Source: Larix kaempferi (Eukaryota > Streptophyta > Pinopsida > Pinales > Pinaceae). From it: a DNA stretch of 64,000 nt. Position 1 is the stretch's first letter, and each line of letters starts with the position of its first letter. The translations under genes and the position numbers were made by a program. Location of the stretch: assembly GCA_027924585.1 (NCBI GenBank), contig BSBM01000964.1:3707001-3771000 (forward strand). Reading direction: 5' to 3'. The notes beneath the pieces are model-generated. The model was not told the DNA's origin and searched no databases. It saw only the letters and a list, made by a program, of their open reading frames with translations. Positions 11,121 to 23,300 of this stretch are shown here, piece after piece.

Positions 11121-12430
11121 ACCCCTTCAGGGACACTTAGAGGATTTGCTCTGTGGCCACAGAACCGAAACCAACGAGCGTACTTATATTCCATCACCTC
11201 CCACATGTCCACGTGGCCATTATGGACCTATCCATGGTGGCCAGGCATGCTCGGGGGCCTCTAGAAATGGAATGCCCCCCTTGAGCGAATTTGGAATGGC
11301 CCTTAGTGTGCAAAACCCTAGTTCCGGAGATGGCCCATTTGCACCGCTTTCGGGTCTTTGAGGGACATTGTGGGGGGTCCCCTAGCTAAAACCAAGTGTC
11401 CTGGACCTACCATAATCGACGGATTCTCCAATGGATCCACGGTTCAGGTGCTACAAGTATTCTAGTCGGGCACCCTAGCTCCATTCACGAACACTTCGGG
11501 AATTTGCTCTGGCACCACAGAACCCAAACCGGCGAGCAGACTTGGATTCTGTCAGCTCCCACATGTCCACATGGCCCTTATGGACCTATCCATGTTTTCC
11601 ATGTATGCCCGCGGGCCTCTGGATGAGAAATGGCCCCCTTGAGCAAATTTGGAATGGCCCTCACTTAGCAAAACCCTAGCTTCGAAGATGGCTCATTAGC
11701 ACCACCTCCGGGTCTTCGAGGGACGTTGTGGGGGGTACCTAGCTGAAACTCGATGTCCTGGACCCACCAAAATCGATGGATTCACCAAGGGGGTAGGGTT
11801 TGGGTGCTACGGGAATTCTATTCGGGCACCTTGGGCCATTCAGGGACACTTTGGGGATTTTCTCTAGGGTCACGGAACCCAAACCGGCGAGTGGACTTGG
11901 ATTCCATCAACTCCCACAGGTCCACATGGCCCTTGTGGACCTATCCACAGTGGCCATAGATGCCCAGGGGCCTCCGGACGAGAAATGGCCCCCTTGAGCA
12001 AATTTGGAATGGCCCTCACTGCGCAAAACCCTAGCTCCGGAGATGGCTCCTTGGCACCTATTCCTGGTCTTTGAGGGACGTTGTGGGGGGTCCCCTAGCT
12101 GACACCCAGTGTCTTGGACCCACCGAAATCAATGCATTCTCCAATGGAGCCACGGTTTGGGTTCTACGGGAATTCTAGTCGGGCAACCCGAGGCCATTCA
12201 AGGACACTTTGGGGATTTGCTTCGAGGCCACGGAACCCAAACCGATGTGTGGACTTGGATTTGGTCGGCTTCCACAGGTCCACGTGGCCCTTGTGGACCT
12301 GTCCACGGTGGTCATGCATGCTCGGGGGCCTCCGGATGAGAAATGGCCCATTTGAGCAAATTGGAATGGCCTTCACATTGGGGTCAAATTTGCAAAATCG
12401 TTGACCGGGCAGGTATCGCTACCATTCCCA
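11121..12430 (+). repeat. 358-bp satellite array, orientation B (inverted)
   Basis: From about 11121 the same monomers run in the opposite direction: CCACGGTT-type markers recur near 11437, 11795 and 12150 with spacings close to 358 bp. Together with the left array this makes a large imperfect inverted repeat with arms of about 1.25 kb and almost no spacer. The last 55 bp (12376-12428) match, in reverse complement, a different part of the monomer seen at 7418-7485, so there is a second switch near 12376. Confidence 0.85.
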
Positions 12431-13213
12431 GCTGGAAGACGTTGATGATGATGATGGTGATGATGATGAAGACATTGATGATGATGGTGATGGTGGTGTT
12501 GATGGTGATGGTGATGATGAAGAAGATGGCTTAGTGCTAGGGTTTGGGTGAGGGTTAGGGTTAGAGTTATAGAAGGAAATTGAATTAGGGTTAGAGTTAG
12601 ACTTAATGATGATGATGAAGATGGTGATGATGATGAAGATGTTGATGATGATGGTGATGGCAATGAAGATGATGATGATGACGACGAAGAAGATGTGATG
12701 ATGGAGATGTTAATGAGGAACCTTGAAATGACAATGATGATGGTGATAGTGATGAATATGATGATGGTGGTGATGATGAAGACGTTGATGATGATGGTGA
12801 TGGTGGTGTTGATGGTGATGGTGATGATGAAGAAGATGATTTAGTGCTAGGGTTTGGGTGAGGGTTAGGGTTAGAGTTATAGAAGGAAATTGAATTAGGG
12901 TTAGAGTTAGAGTTAATGATGATGATGAAGATGGTGATGGTGATGGTGATGATGATGGTGATGACAAAGAAGATGTGATGATGGAGATGTTTATGAGGAA
13001 CCTAGGGATGAAAATGATGGTGAAGATGTTCATGATGATGATGATGGTGATGATGATGAAGACATTGATGATACTGGTGATGGTGATGGTGATGGTGATG
13101 GTGATGGTGATGGTGATGGTGATGATGAAGAAGATGGTTTAGTGCTAGGGTTTGGGTGAGGGTTAGGGATAGAGTTATAGAATGAAATTGAATTAGGGTT
13201 AGAGTTAGAGTTA

Positions 13214-13244
<31 letters not shown>

Positions 13245-13690
13245 AGAAGTTGATGATGATGGTGATGGTGATGGTGATGATGAGAAGATGGTTTAGTGCT
13301 AGGGTTTGGGTGAGGGTTAGGGCTAGAGTTATAGAAGGAAATTGAATTAGGGTTAGAGTTAGAGTTAATGATGATGACGATAATGGTGATGATGATGAAG
13401 ATGTTGATAATGGCGGTGATGGTGATGGCGATGATGAAGAAGATGGTTTAGTGCTATGGTTTGGGAGATGGTTAGGGCCAAATTTATAGAAGGAAATTGA
13501 ATTAGGGTTAGAATTAGAGTTAATTATGATGATGAAGATGGTGATGATGATGATGAAGATGGTGATGATGATGAAGAAGTTGATGAAGATGGTTATGGTG
13601 ATGAAGATGATGATGATGATGATGACGTAGAAGATGTGATGATGGAGATGTTGATGAGGAACCTAGAGATGACAATGATGATGAAGATGT

Positions 13691-13721
<31 letters not shown>

Positions 13722-13930
13722 GACGTTGATGATGGTGGTGATGGTGATGGTGATGGTGATGGTGATGATGAAGAAGATGGTTTAGTGCTAGGGTTTGGGT
13801 GAGGGTTAGGGCTAAAGTTAGAGAAGGAAATTGATTTAGGGTTAGAGTTAGATTTAATGATGATGATGAAGTCAGATGGTGATGATGATGAAGACATTGA
13901 TGATGATGGTGATGGTGATGAAGATGATGA
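12431..13930 (+). repeat. GAT-rich minisatellite with TTAGGG-like blocks (left part)
   Basis: Long (GATGAT/GGTGAT)n tracts alternate with a block reading GTGCTAGGGTTTGGGTGAGG followed by GTTAGGGTTAGAG. That block recurs at about 12535, 12845, 13142, 13295, 13451 and 13783, so the higher-order period is about 153 or about 300 bp. The ORFs on the minus strand here (Ser/His/Pro runs) are translations of the repeat, not genes. The array continues at 33938 beyond the CACTA element. Confidence 0.9.
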
Positions 13931-13933
13931 TGA

Positions 13934-13961
13934 CACTAGTACAAAATGAGAGATAAGTGAC
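13934..13961 (+). repeat. CACTA left terminal inverted repeat (28 bp)
   Basis: Starts CACTAGTACAAAATGAG and ends GATAAGTGAC. It is an exact reverse complement of 33907-33934. It is preceded by TGA (13931-13933). Confidence 0.95.
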
Positions 13962-13965
13962 TAGG

Positions 13966-14190
13966 CGACCAAAACATTTGGTCACCATGTCTTTTTCGTG
14001 GGATAAATGACCAAAATTGAGAAATTTTAAGTGAACTGACTAAAAATGACCAAGATAAATGACCAATTTGGTCACGGGATAAGAACTAAACTAAAAATGA
14101 CCAATTTGGTCATGAGATAAGAACTAAACTAAAAATGGCCACATAACAATTGGTCATTTATGTGGTCATTTTTAGTTGTGTCATTCCAAC
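13966..14190. repeat. CACTA left subterminal repeats
   Basis: Repeated short motifs ATGACCAA and TTGGTCAT/TTGGTCAC in both orientations, often as ATGACCAATTTGGTCA pairs. Such arrays are the usual transposase-binding region of CACTA elements (family knowledge); binding here is inferred. Confidence 0.8.
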
Positions 14191-14224
14191 AGTGGAAAAT
14201 TATAATTTTGATAATGAATTTGTA

Positions 14225-14314
14225 CAATTTACTGAATCTTAACACTGCAGATGGATTCGGAGACCCCCAAGGGGGTCTCCGAATCCATCTGCAGTGTTAA
14301 GATTCAGTAAATTG
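14225..14314. repeat. Perfect palindrome, 44-bp arms, 2-nt spacer
   Basis: The left arm (14225-14268) and right arm (14271-14314) are exact reverse complements separated by AA. Further partial copies of the arm follow to about 14385 (GAATCCATCTG occurs again twice). In RNA this would be a perfect 44-bp hairpin. It could be a MITE-like insertion or a local inverted duplication; no coding is present. Confidence 0.95.
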
Positions 14315-14481
14315 GGGGTCTCCGAATCCATCTGTATTGTTTCGAATCCATCTGCAATGTTAAAATTCAATAAATTGTAACATTAATAGTATACAACTTG
14401 GATTATTTTTCAATACATGTCTTCTAAGGGATCATTTCTTTGAGGCCAACAATATAAAGTTTCCTGAGGGTACATACATGG

Positions 14482-14559
14482 ATTTTAGACCAAGGCTAAG
14501 AGCATTTGTGACATTTGGAGATTTTAGACCAAGGATAAGAGCATTTGTGGCATTTGGGC
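14482..14559 (+). repeat. 39-bp tandem duplication
   Basis: Two adjacent copies of a 39-bp unit starting ATTTTAGACCAAGG, with only a few differences. Confidence 0.85.
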
Positions 14560-16400
14560 TTATAGGGGGTGTTGTGAAATGTTGGTCAACTCTTTGGGAT
14601 ATTGCAAGTATGAACTTACTAAAATTTCCTTTGGGATGTGTGGTGATCCACCTTACCTGACATATATGTGTTCGCCCTTCTAAGTGTTGAAGGGATATAT
14701 TTAACTTATCTTTTTTATTATTTTCCTCGGACACCTAAAGCCTAGTTTGATTTTTCTTTGAAGCCACATATACACTTCAACTTCACCTCTAAAACCATAT
14801 ATTGAAATCTTCATTTAAATTTTATAAGAGATCTTAGAATTGTCATTTCTTTTCAAATCCTTTTTACGTGATATCATTATCCCCAAAAACATCTAAGATG
14901 ATGAATAAAATTCATTCCATGAAAGGGTTTTGACCTGAATATATATTAAAGGAGAAATATATATATAACATTTTACTTTAAACTTTTATAACTAATTTTA
15001 CAATGCCAATAAATTTTATTTTTATATAAAACTAATTGTACAATACATATTACATTTTAAAAGATTTCTTATATTATTTTCATTCTATAATGTACATTAC
15101 AACTTAAAAAATGATTTAATTCTATAAAAATTAATTATTTTCACACGATATTTTTTATTTTAATTCTATAACACATTTTATATTTTAAAAATTAATTAAA
15201 AAAATAAATTGATTATATATATATATATGCCATGTTCACCCCTCTCCTCACACAGTAGTTTGACTATCCCAGGGCCATTACTGGGCACTTGGTTTACATG
15301 AAGGAAGGAGTCTCTCAATACTCTTCGACTATTCTTGCCTACTCATAGCCTCTAATTTTGGATATGCTTTAGCTAGTACACTATGCTCCCTAATATTATA
15401 TCATTGATCAGGTATCATTTCAGCTCACTAGTTGTATAACATGGAAGTGTACTCAACAATTGGATCATCCCACTTCAGGTAGGAGTTTGGAGGCTTTAAC
15501 TTAGATTCATTTCTAGTTTACCATACACTATCTCCATTTCTATTGATTGAATCCTTGACCCCTTTTACTCATTTTAGTTAGGTTTAGCTAGTTACATATC
15601 TACATAATAATTTCATTTCATAATTTATACCCTGATTATGATAATCTGGCCATAATCAAAAGGTTCATCATTTCAATGGAGGAATATCTAATGAGCCCTT
15701 TCTCAAGGTGAACCCATAATCTTAATAAAGGTATTTTGCACATATTAATAACATACCAAACATGTAAAGTTTATAATTAAAACGAACGTGCAAATTATAT
15801 AAATCTACACAAGTTTATAATTAAAATGTGTGATAATATCATTACCCATTAAAAAGTATTACCAATGTTAAACAAATTGAATATCATACACTTATGTTGA
15901 AGGCATGTGAATAAAATGGAGTGGGTTGAATATTTTGTATAAAAATGTTTAAAATTTAATATGGAAATTAGGATTTGGAATATAGAAAAAATTGTAGAAA
16001 TAATAAAAATAAAATATAAAATAAACACCCATATCAATGATTTAAAATTCCCCGAGATGGTGGCCCAGACTAGTCCTCTATCTGTCTCGCCTGCTAATTC
16101 CTTGCCTCACTCAAACACACACGAAGTGAAGAGTAGTGAGGAATCCATTGTCTATCTTCACATGCTACTCGGGATCGATCCTTGGTAAGTCATACTTTGA
16201 CCCATCTGTCTGTAGTAACTAAACGAGGTTTTTGATGCATTTTTATTTTTTTAATTTTGCTACAATTGTGCAGTTTTTCAAAACGTTTGATCGAGACTTT
16301 TGGTTAGAAGCATTTCTGAGGGTTGATTTTTATTTACATTGTGTTTACTTTACAATGTAAACAAAATAATTGTAGGGTTTTGTCTCGGGCAAAAAATATA
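14560..16400. other. AT-rich interior of the CACTA element, no gene seen
   Basis: No ORF with recognisable domains. It includes a (TA)n tract near 15210-15228 and low-complexity AT sequence. From about 16050 to 16400 it may be the upstream or 5' untranslated part of the captured DEG9-like gene, but this is only inferred from position. Confidence 0.4.
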
Positions 16401-16410
16401 ATAATTAGGG

Positions 16411-16580
16411 TTTGAAGAGGTTGAAAACCTGGTGATTTTCAAATTCAGTGTTTGAAGAGGTTGGAAACCTAGTGATTTTCAAATTCAGTGTTTGAAGAGG
16501 TTGGAAACCTAGTATATTTTAAGTTTAGAGTTTGAAGAGATTGAAATCTAGAATTTTCAAATTTAGGGTTTGAAGATGGT
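16411..16580 (+). repeat. 40-bp tandem repeat upstream of the DEG9-like fragment
   Basis: TTTGAAGAGGTTG-type units start at 16411, 16451, 16491 and 16531, with a degenerate one at 16569. More distant versions appear to about 16760. It lies in what would be the 5' region of the captured gene. Confidence 0.8.
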
Positions 16581-16934
16581 GAAGGCTCAGTATGTGCAAT
16601 TTCCGTTAGAAACTCTTGTGTGTTGATTGAATCTTTTGAAAACTTGGTATTTTGAAATTCTTTTGTAGGTGAATGTCTAGACCTTTTGTTATTTTTAGGG
16701 TTTAGGAGTTTCAAAACCACACTACGTTGATTGAAGGATTTGAAATCTTAGTATTTTCAGTTTTATTGCAGGCACGTGCCCATTTTTAGGGTGAAGAGTC
16801 TTGAAACCCCGTCATATTTATTGGAGGCTGAGGTTTTGGGTAATTGGACATTTGTTTCCTTCAAAAGCTTTGAGAAGAAATAGTGACAGTTTAGAAGAGT
16901 GTTGGAATTTGCATGTCCCGAGTGTTTATAAACG

Positions 16935-19900
16935 ATGGAGCAGATCATTGCAAAGCATGGGCATGGAAGGCCCCCGAAGCAGCACCCAAAATTAGTGATT
17001 GGGATCAGCTCTACCCCTAGCGCTCCTGAATTCCAGAAGCCAAATTCCAACAACAATAATTCAGTAGAGGCCTCTCCCAATGGAGAAATTGAGATGTTAG
17101 ATAGTATTGTGTTGGGTAGGAGTGGTAGAGGAAGGGGAAGGCCAAGAAAGCATCCATTGCAGAATGGTTCAGCTTTGGGTTAAAGTGATCGGTATTTGGA
17201 AATATCTCCTTTACAAAGAAGTTTGCGGTATACTTTATCATCCCCTCATGGTCTGAGTGATGTTATCAGGTAGAATGCTACTGCAGATACAATGGTTGAT
17301 GATTTCAAGTGTTCTCCATTTATGAATCAGTAGTCAAAGTTTTTTTTGTGCATACAGAACAAAAATTTTCCCTTCCATGGCAGGACAAGCATCAATTTAG
17401 CTCAATCAACAGTGGGTTTATTATTGATGGACGTCGAGTTCTGACCAATGCCCATTCTGTAGAGCATCATACATAAGAGAAGCTCAAGAAGCGAGGATCA
17501 GAAACAAAGTATTTGGCTACTGTGCTTGCAATTGGTACTAAGTGTGATATTGGTAAGAAGAAAGCTATTAGTAAATTGCAATGCTTATATGGGAAATTTG
17601 TTGAATGAATGTTTAAGGACAAGTTATCATAGTTAGTAAATGTTTTTTTATTTGATTTTAATAGCCATGATAACTATGAGCGATGATGAGTTTTGGGAAG
17701 GAGTATCTCCAGTGCAATTTGTGGAAAAACACCAACCCAAATTTTTTTCTTTCTTATCATTTATCTACCTTCTATTTAAGTTATAACACTTTCCTTTCCA
17801 ACTTAAGAATTATAAATACTTGTCAAATTCTACATAAGTATATTATATAAACAAAACACCAAAAAAAAACTATCCCTTTCTAAGTCATACCTGCTGCAAC
17901 CACTCTGGGTTCTTCCTACTAGCAGGAGGATTATATTAGTTGTTTTAATGTTTACTTAGATTCGGCTAACCTGTCTTATTCTGTCATCAGGGTTAACAAC
18001 TAGAACACAAATGCAGGTAAGATTTCTTTTTAAACTTTGTAAGGTTTTTCTTTTTAAACACAAAAGGGTCTATAAGTTCACACTAAGGATTTAACTTTGA
18101 TAAAGTATAAGTTGATGAGACCCCAAAGAGTTTTAATCTGAAAGTAGATAATTTAATGATAATGCTATATTCATGAGTTTAAACTAGGTGCAGGTACCCC
18201 TATAAGGAAGACAAGGGATTATGTGGTACCATTGGTCTCGTTCCAATTAACATCACACAAATATTCCATGATTTACAAGGTTTTGCACTATACAACGAAA
18301 CAAAAAAAAAAATGGAAGAAGTATCCAAGACAAAGGAAAAGAAAAGCATTCACCGAAGGGGCTCTGGAACAAGTATGAATCACCTAGGTACTGTCGGGCG
18401 ACTTTAATTCAGTAATGGAGGTACTGAAATATGTTGTACTGCGCGTGACACCTGGTTCTAGGTAAGGGTTTTTTCTTGTAAATGCCATATGTGCATCCCA
18501 TGTGATGTACTCTTGAGCTGTAACTGAGAATTCAGGTAACACTAGGTTCAGTTTACCATTTTTGGTTGAAACAGAGAGTCACATCTCTCGGTTCTACGTA
18601 AGCTCTAAAGCAGTCGAGGTTTAAGCACAGTTTTTACCTACCGGTAGTATCACTCATACTACACCCCAGTTCCGAGTTTGGATTCAAATTTCTCTTCGTG
18701 GCTTGGCTAAACAAAAGTGGTACACTTTTACTCCTTCGAAAGACTTTGAATTTCCACTAGTTATTCTCGTTAAGTCAAGAACCGTGTTCCTTCTCCTTTT
18801 GCATTTTCTTTTAAACTATCGTAGTATCCAGGTAGGTATAAGTTTGTTGTCTTGTTCTGGCTTAGTTTTCTTTTGATGATAGGAAGGCTTTCTTTTTCCT
18901 ACGAGGACCTGCAACAAGCAGCCTTCAAACTTTGGTCGACAACCTTCAACTCGGGTAAGCATTAAAATGACTAAAAACTCCTCAAATTGCTAGTTAGGGG
19001 GAACTAGGAGGGAAATAATGCCTCGGATGAGATCGATGAGGATTTACTGGTACTCCTTCACTATAGGGTTGACTTGGCATTTAAAGGACAATGGAATGCC
19101 TTCTACTTTTAACCATAGGAAATTTTACTTGTATTAAAATTTCTAGGTTTTCTTTTTAATGGAATATCCATCAGCGGTGGTTAGGGTATTTAGGGACAAA
19201 CAAAAATGTATCAAAGGAAGATATGAACAACAATATTTTAACAGTCTGATCATTTTATGCCAATACCTCGTCAAAACGCCTGTTGGCTTCTTTTTAAATT
19301 AAAATTACCAATTGAAAGGAAAGCTTATCGTTGTTTTTGTAAAATTATTAACCCCTAAGGGTATAATGTATTTGAAGGTTCACACGGCTAGCTCCATTTT
19401 CAAGAGTCCAGAAAAAATGATCATACTCTATTTTCGGTTTTTAACCTATGAGGATTTTAACAGTACTCTAACTAATAATCCGAGTGGATAGCTCTATAAA
19501 AAAAATGTCTTTTACAACTTAGGCGCAAGTTACATGTTTCCAGCGTTTAATAATATTATTCTTCATACTATTCGTGAAGGTTGGTGCTCAATATTCGCAC
19601 CAGGTAAATCCTAAAGTTTATGACCTGTGAAATTAACTTGTAAACTGGAAAAAAATTGACTTTCAAAACATACAGTAAGGATACTCTATCTCGCAGTTTG
19701 GTGCGGGTGACTCAAGATTTACCCCTAAAATTTATAAGCCGGATCCTATAATTTTCTCACAACCTCATGAACAGTTTTATAAAATATTTCCTGCAATGTG
19801 GATATCTCATTTTGAGTATCGGTGAAACCCTAAATCGGTAAAAAGTAATTTCCAGAAGGTTTCTTTCTTTAGTTAGACCTATAAAAAAAAGGGGATTTTG

Positions 19901-21443
19901 TCCTTACTCTAAGAATAGAACAATATGACCTATCTATAAAACTATAATGTTTCAAAGGAAACTGAAATAAAATAGGGTTCAACCCTGATCCACTGGTTCA
20001 ACATTAACTTAATGTCTACAATTATTATCCAGTAGAGTTCGGGATGATTATATAAAAATTCAGAGAATAAAATAACCCAATACAAAATATTGGTCGGTGG
20101 TTCAATTAAAAAATTATCAGTTAGCCAAATCAGCATAACTTTGTCCATATAATTTACTCAGAGCAATGAATATACTATGTCAAATATAGTTATAAATCAA
20201 AGAGATCAATACAAACTCATTTTGCGCTATTGATAGTTTGCGAAACAATGAAATCAAATTTATTAGACTTTATTTCTTTTCAGCAATACTCTGTACAATC
20301 AGATTTACTTTTGAGTTATTCTAGCTTATTTCTAAGTACTGTTTAACAACATTTCTCTTTGCTACTATTCGAATAATGGGATAAATAATTATGAATAGTT
20401 CTAGCCATACATCGTATTCATCTCAACAATCGAACAAATTAACAGAAATAATATAAAGCATCTTGGAATATAGGAATATTTATATATTGGAATAATCACA
20501 CTTATAAAAACTATAATAACCAACATTACAGAAAACCTGAAATATATGATCGGAATGCAGTAGGAACAGCCACGTTCCACCCAACTGTAGATTAGGCTCA
20601 GCTGCAAAGTCTGTTCTCAATCACCCCCGAGCTAAATCATGCATGTATAAAGTAGGGACACTCAACCTCATTTTTTTTTATCTCAATCACACTTTCAGAA
20701 CACAACTTGCCTAACATAGAGTGCTAGCAAAGCAAGAGTTTCTCCTCTGAGCATACTAAGCAGCGTCCTGCCTGCCACATATGCTTCCTTCTTATAGTTT
20801 TATTTTTCCTAGGTCTTACCATTAGCAGCCAATTCCTAAATCTTAATGTTTATTACTCTAGTCCTCCTCGGACTTATTGGGTAGATTTCACATCTAGCCC
20901 CTTTATTAAAAATCAATTTCAACAATGATAAAATAATAAAAATTAACATAATGTTTTATTATTTTGGGGGATGTCACAATTTGGAGCCCTTCCCACTTTG
21001 CAGGATGTTGTCACTGTTGTGAGTTATCCAATTGGTGGCGACACAATCTCTGTGACTAGTGGAACATCTAGGAGTGCAGGTGACTTGTTGAGTACTTTTA
21101 TTTTCTTTTGAATGTTTCATATGCAATTAGAGTGTTTTTTCATTAGTATAACTGAATATTTTGCACTGCTTGCAATGACTAGAAAGTTTGTACTGTATGG
21201 GATTGAATCTTAATTGGTTGTTTCAATTTGTGTAGGTGTCCCGTTTGATTTGATCAACTCAAATTGATGGTGCCAGAAATGCTAGAAATTCTGGGGAACC
21301 TGCTTTCAATGACAAGGGCCAGTGTGTGGGAATTGCATTTCAATTACTTAAACATGAAGATGCAGAAAATATTGGATATGTTATACGGACTACTGTTATC
21401 ACACACTTTATCACAGATTATGAGTGCTTAGGAGACTACACAG
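16935..21443 (+). pseudogene. DEG9-like trypsin-family protease, captured N-terminal exons, broken
   Basis: Exons with GT-AG boundaries are readable. A first block (16935-17183) carries an AT-hook-like RGRGRPRKH. The next (about 17305-17552) encodes VHTE ... FSLPWQ and TNAHSVEHH (catalytic His) but has a TAA stop just after it. The third (17665-17721 plus 20984-21079) encodes DDEFWEGVSPVQF and [13 protein letters not shown]. The fourth (21236-21443) has an early TGA, then [12 protein letters not shown] (catalytic Ser) and [12 protein letters not shown]. The order and motifs match plant DEG9, a nucleolar serine protease. The PDZ and C-terminal parts are missing. A 3.26-kb solo LTR splits exon three. 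It is a gene piece carried by the CACTA element and is not functional. Confidence 0.9.
17722..20978. mobile_element. Solo LTR, 3,257 bp, inserted in a DEG9-like exon
   Basis: The insertion begins TGGAAAAACACC, ends GATGTCACA and is flanked by a perfect 5-bp duplication ATTTG (17717-17721 and 20979-20983). Removing the insertion and one ATTTG gives an uninterrupted exon reading [16 protein letters not shown], as in DEG9 relatives, which confirms the boundaries. There is no internal gag-pol and no second LTR. The first bases (ACCAACCCAAATTT) resemble the start of the long LTRs at 44977 and 54433, suggesting a plus-oriented LTR of a related family, but the opposite orientation is possible. Confidence 0.85.
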
Positions 21444-22022
21444 GTTGGATTTTTGTGTTTTATTTATGAGTTTTAGAAATTTCTATTGTTCATGGTGGAT
21501 TGCTTATTTATTATCTACTTTATGCATTTGTATCTCGTTCCTTGGATGCAAGATCCATGTGCATTCATATTGTAATAATCACTGAACATAGAACATTAAA
21601 AATAGGGAACAAAGTACCATCTAGTGGTAATAGGGTAAAGTATTAGGAGTATCTTTACAAGCAAATTTTGTTCATTGAGTTCTATGCTTTCATTATGGCT
21701 AGCCATATTGACACCCACATTCTTTGCACAAAAACATCCCAAAGACAAAAGAAACAGTCTTGCCACTCATTCAAATAAAGTTGATACATTGTTGCATGCG
21801 TGCTCATTATGTTTATAGTGTTTGGATGAGATTCCTATCCTTTACTTTCTCTTATGTAAGCACTAGCTTGTATTACTGCCCTTTTCAGTTTTTTCTCTTT
21901 ATTGCACCAAGAGAAGAGAGGTGCTCTCAGCCCAGTATGGGGAGATATTGTCACAACCTCATGGAAGATGTTGCATATTATGCATGTGTAGGACTGAATT
22001 TGGCTTCTGGGTAACATTATGA
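21444..22022. other. Intervening CACTA sequence, no clear gene
   Basis: Follows the last readable DEG9-like exon. The plus ORF at 21724-22014 has no recognisable domain and reads as low-complexity translation. It could be intron or junk between captured fragments. Confidence 0.35.
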
Positions 22023-23300
22023 TTGAATATTATTTATTCTTTCCAGAATTCCCATCGACCAGAAAGTGTAGATGCTTTTCTTGAACTTGTACATGGACAG
22101 AATCATTCTACAGGCTATAGTGACAATAATTTCAATATTTCTCCATTGAATATTAGAATTGGAAGGACTATGTCTCCTAGTAACCTAAAGAAGTGGCCAG
22201 GTTTATAGAGAGAGAAAATAATTGGCCTGGAACCTATGACAATAGGCAGATGTATAGACCCTTGTCTCATATGGATAGAATTATGATGAGTGAGAAGGAC
22301 AAGCGACTTCCTATAAGGATATTATTCTTTTCTTCCTTTTGTATTTTTTATTTAATTAGTTCAATGCCAAATTATTTTCATTTCCGTTTTTCATTTCTTT
22401 TTTTATTAATGATTTCCTTATCATGGAAAGATAAGGGATCTTTGATAGAATAATTTTTTTCTTAATGTTGGAATTAGATGAGCATCATCCATCTTCTCTT
22501 TTGCAATAAGGTATTATGTCCTGAAATATTAAAGATACTTCCACTGAGACGTTGTCTCTACTGCAAAGTAGTCAAGGTTCACTGAGACATGGAACTGTAA
22601 TGGGTCATCATCCTCCTCATATGGAACATAAAAATCATATCCTAACTTCACAATCAAGGATGGGACACTTCAAATTTCTATTCTTGGCCATAGAATATTA
22701 GTTCTAGCTTGGCTTCTTCATTCAATTTAACTCATTTTTCTAGTCACTGTGTGGCCTTAGCAAATGACTTTAGGTCAGGAAGTACAGAAATGTCGTTGGG
22801 AATGGTATCAAAATATTGGGTAAATGCTGGATATTCCCTTGGCTTTGATCCCTTGAGATTTTCATTCCTGGATAACCTGTGACACCATCATCAAGCAGCG
22901 TTCCTTTCCCACAAAGCAAACAATTACAGACACATGCATCTATGTATCCAATCACACAATCCGTACAACCTTCTATGCAAACATTGACATTGTTACCTCC
23001 ATCTGCATTAAACCTTCAACATCCACAGTTTCAATCACTACACCATCAACATCAAGCTAATTTCATGAATCCTGGTCAATCACAAGTTCAATTTCTGACT
23101 CTTCATTCCCAAGGTCATTCTTCACAGTCCTTTCAACAATATCCACATGGATCATAGCTTGTTCAACAAATTCCTCAATGACTACCACAGTTACAGCAAG
23201 TGTCACAATCCCAAGCTACTTCAGAGTTGTTGAATCAGTTACCACACAATATTTCACAAGGTAATCCATATAGCACAGTATTTACAAGCACCTGAGGAAG
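22023..23300 (+). other. Possible further captured gene fragment, Gln/His-rich, unrecognised
   Basis: Several pieces read like protein. At 22045-22310 there is a stretch with NSHRPESVDAFLELVHG, then SNLKKWPG, then after a frame change NNWPGTYDNRQMYRPLSH. At 22560-22640 there is QGSLRHG ... HHPPHMEHK. At 22879-23157 there is a 92-residue Q/H/S-rich stretch ending in a stop, which continues as a Q-rich sequence to about 23280. I do not recognise the family. The style resembles exons of a plant Q-rich nuclear or RNA-associated protein. It is broken by stops and frameshifts. Confidence 0.35.

Noticed and set aside
9937-12404. Multiple ORFs in the satellite arrays with similar sequences
   Set aside because: They recur because the monomers recur; stops and frames differ between units, so no conserved protein.
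12431-13930. CRISPR-like array
   Set aside because: Periodic repeats are present but spacers are not unique, the repeat is a GAT microsatellite, and the genome is plant nuclear DNA.
12373-13936. Long minus-strand ORFs rich in Ser, His and Pro (12373-12663, 12710-13033, 13520-13936)
   Set aside because: They are translations of the GAT repeat. Any frame through this sequence is open, and no domain is present.
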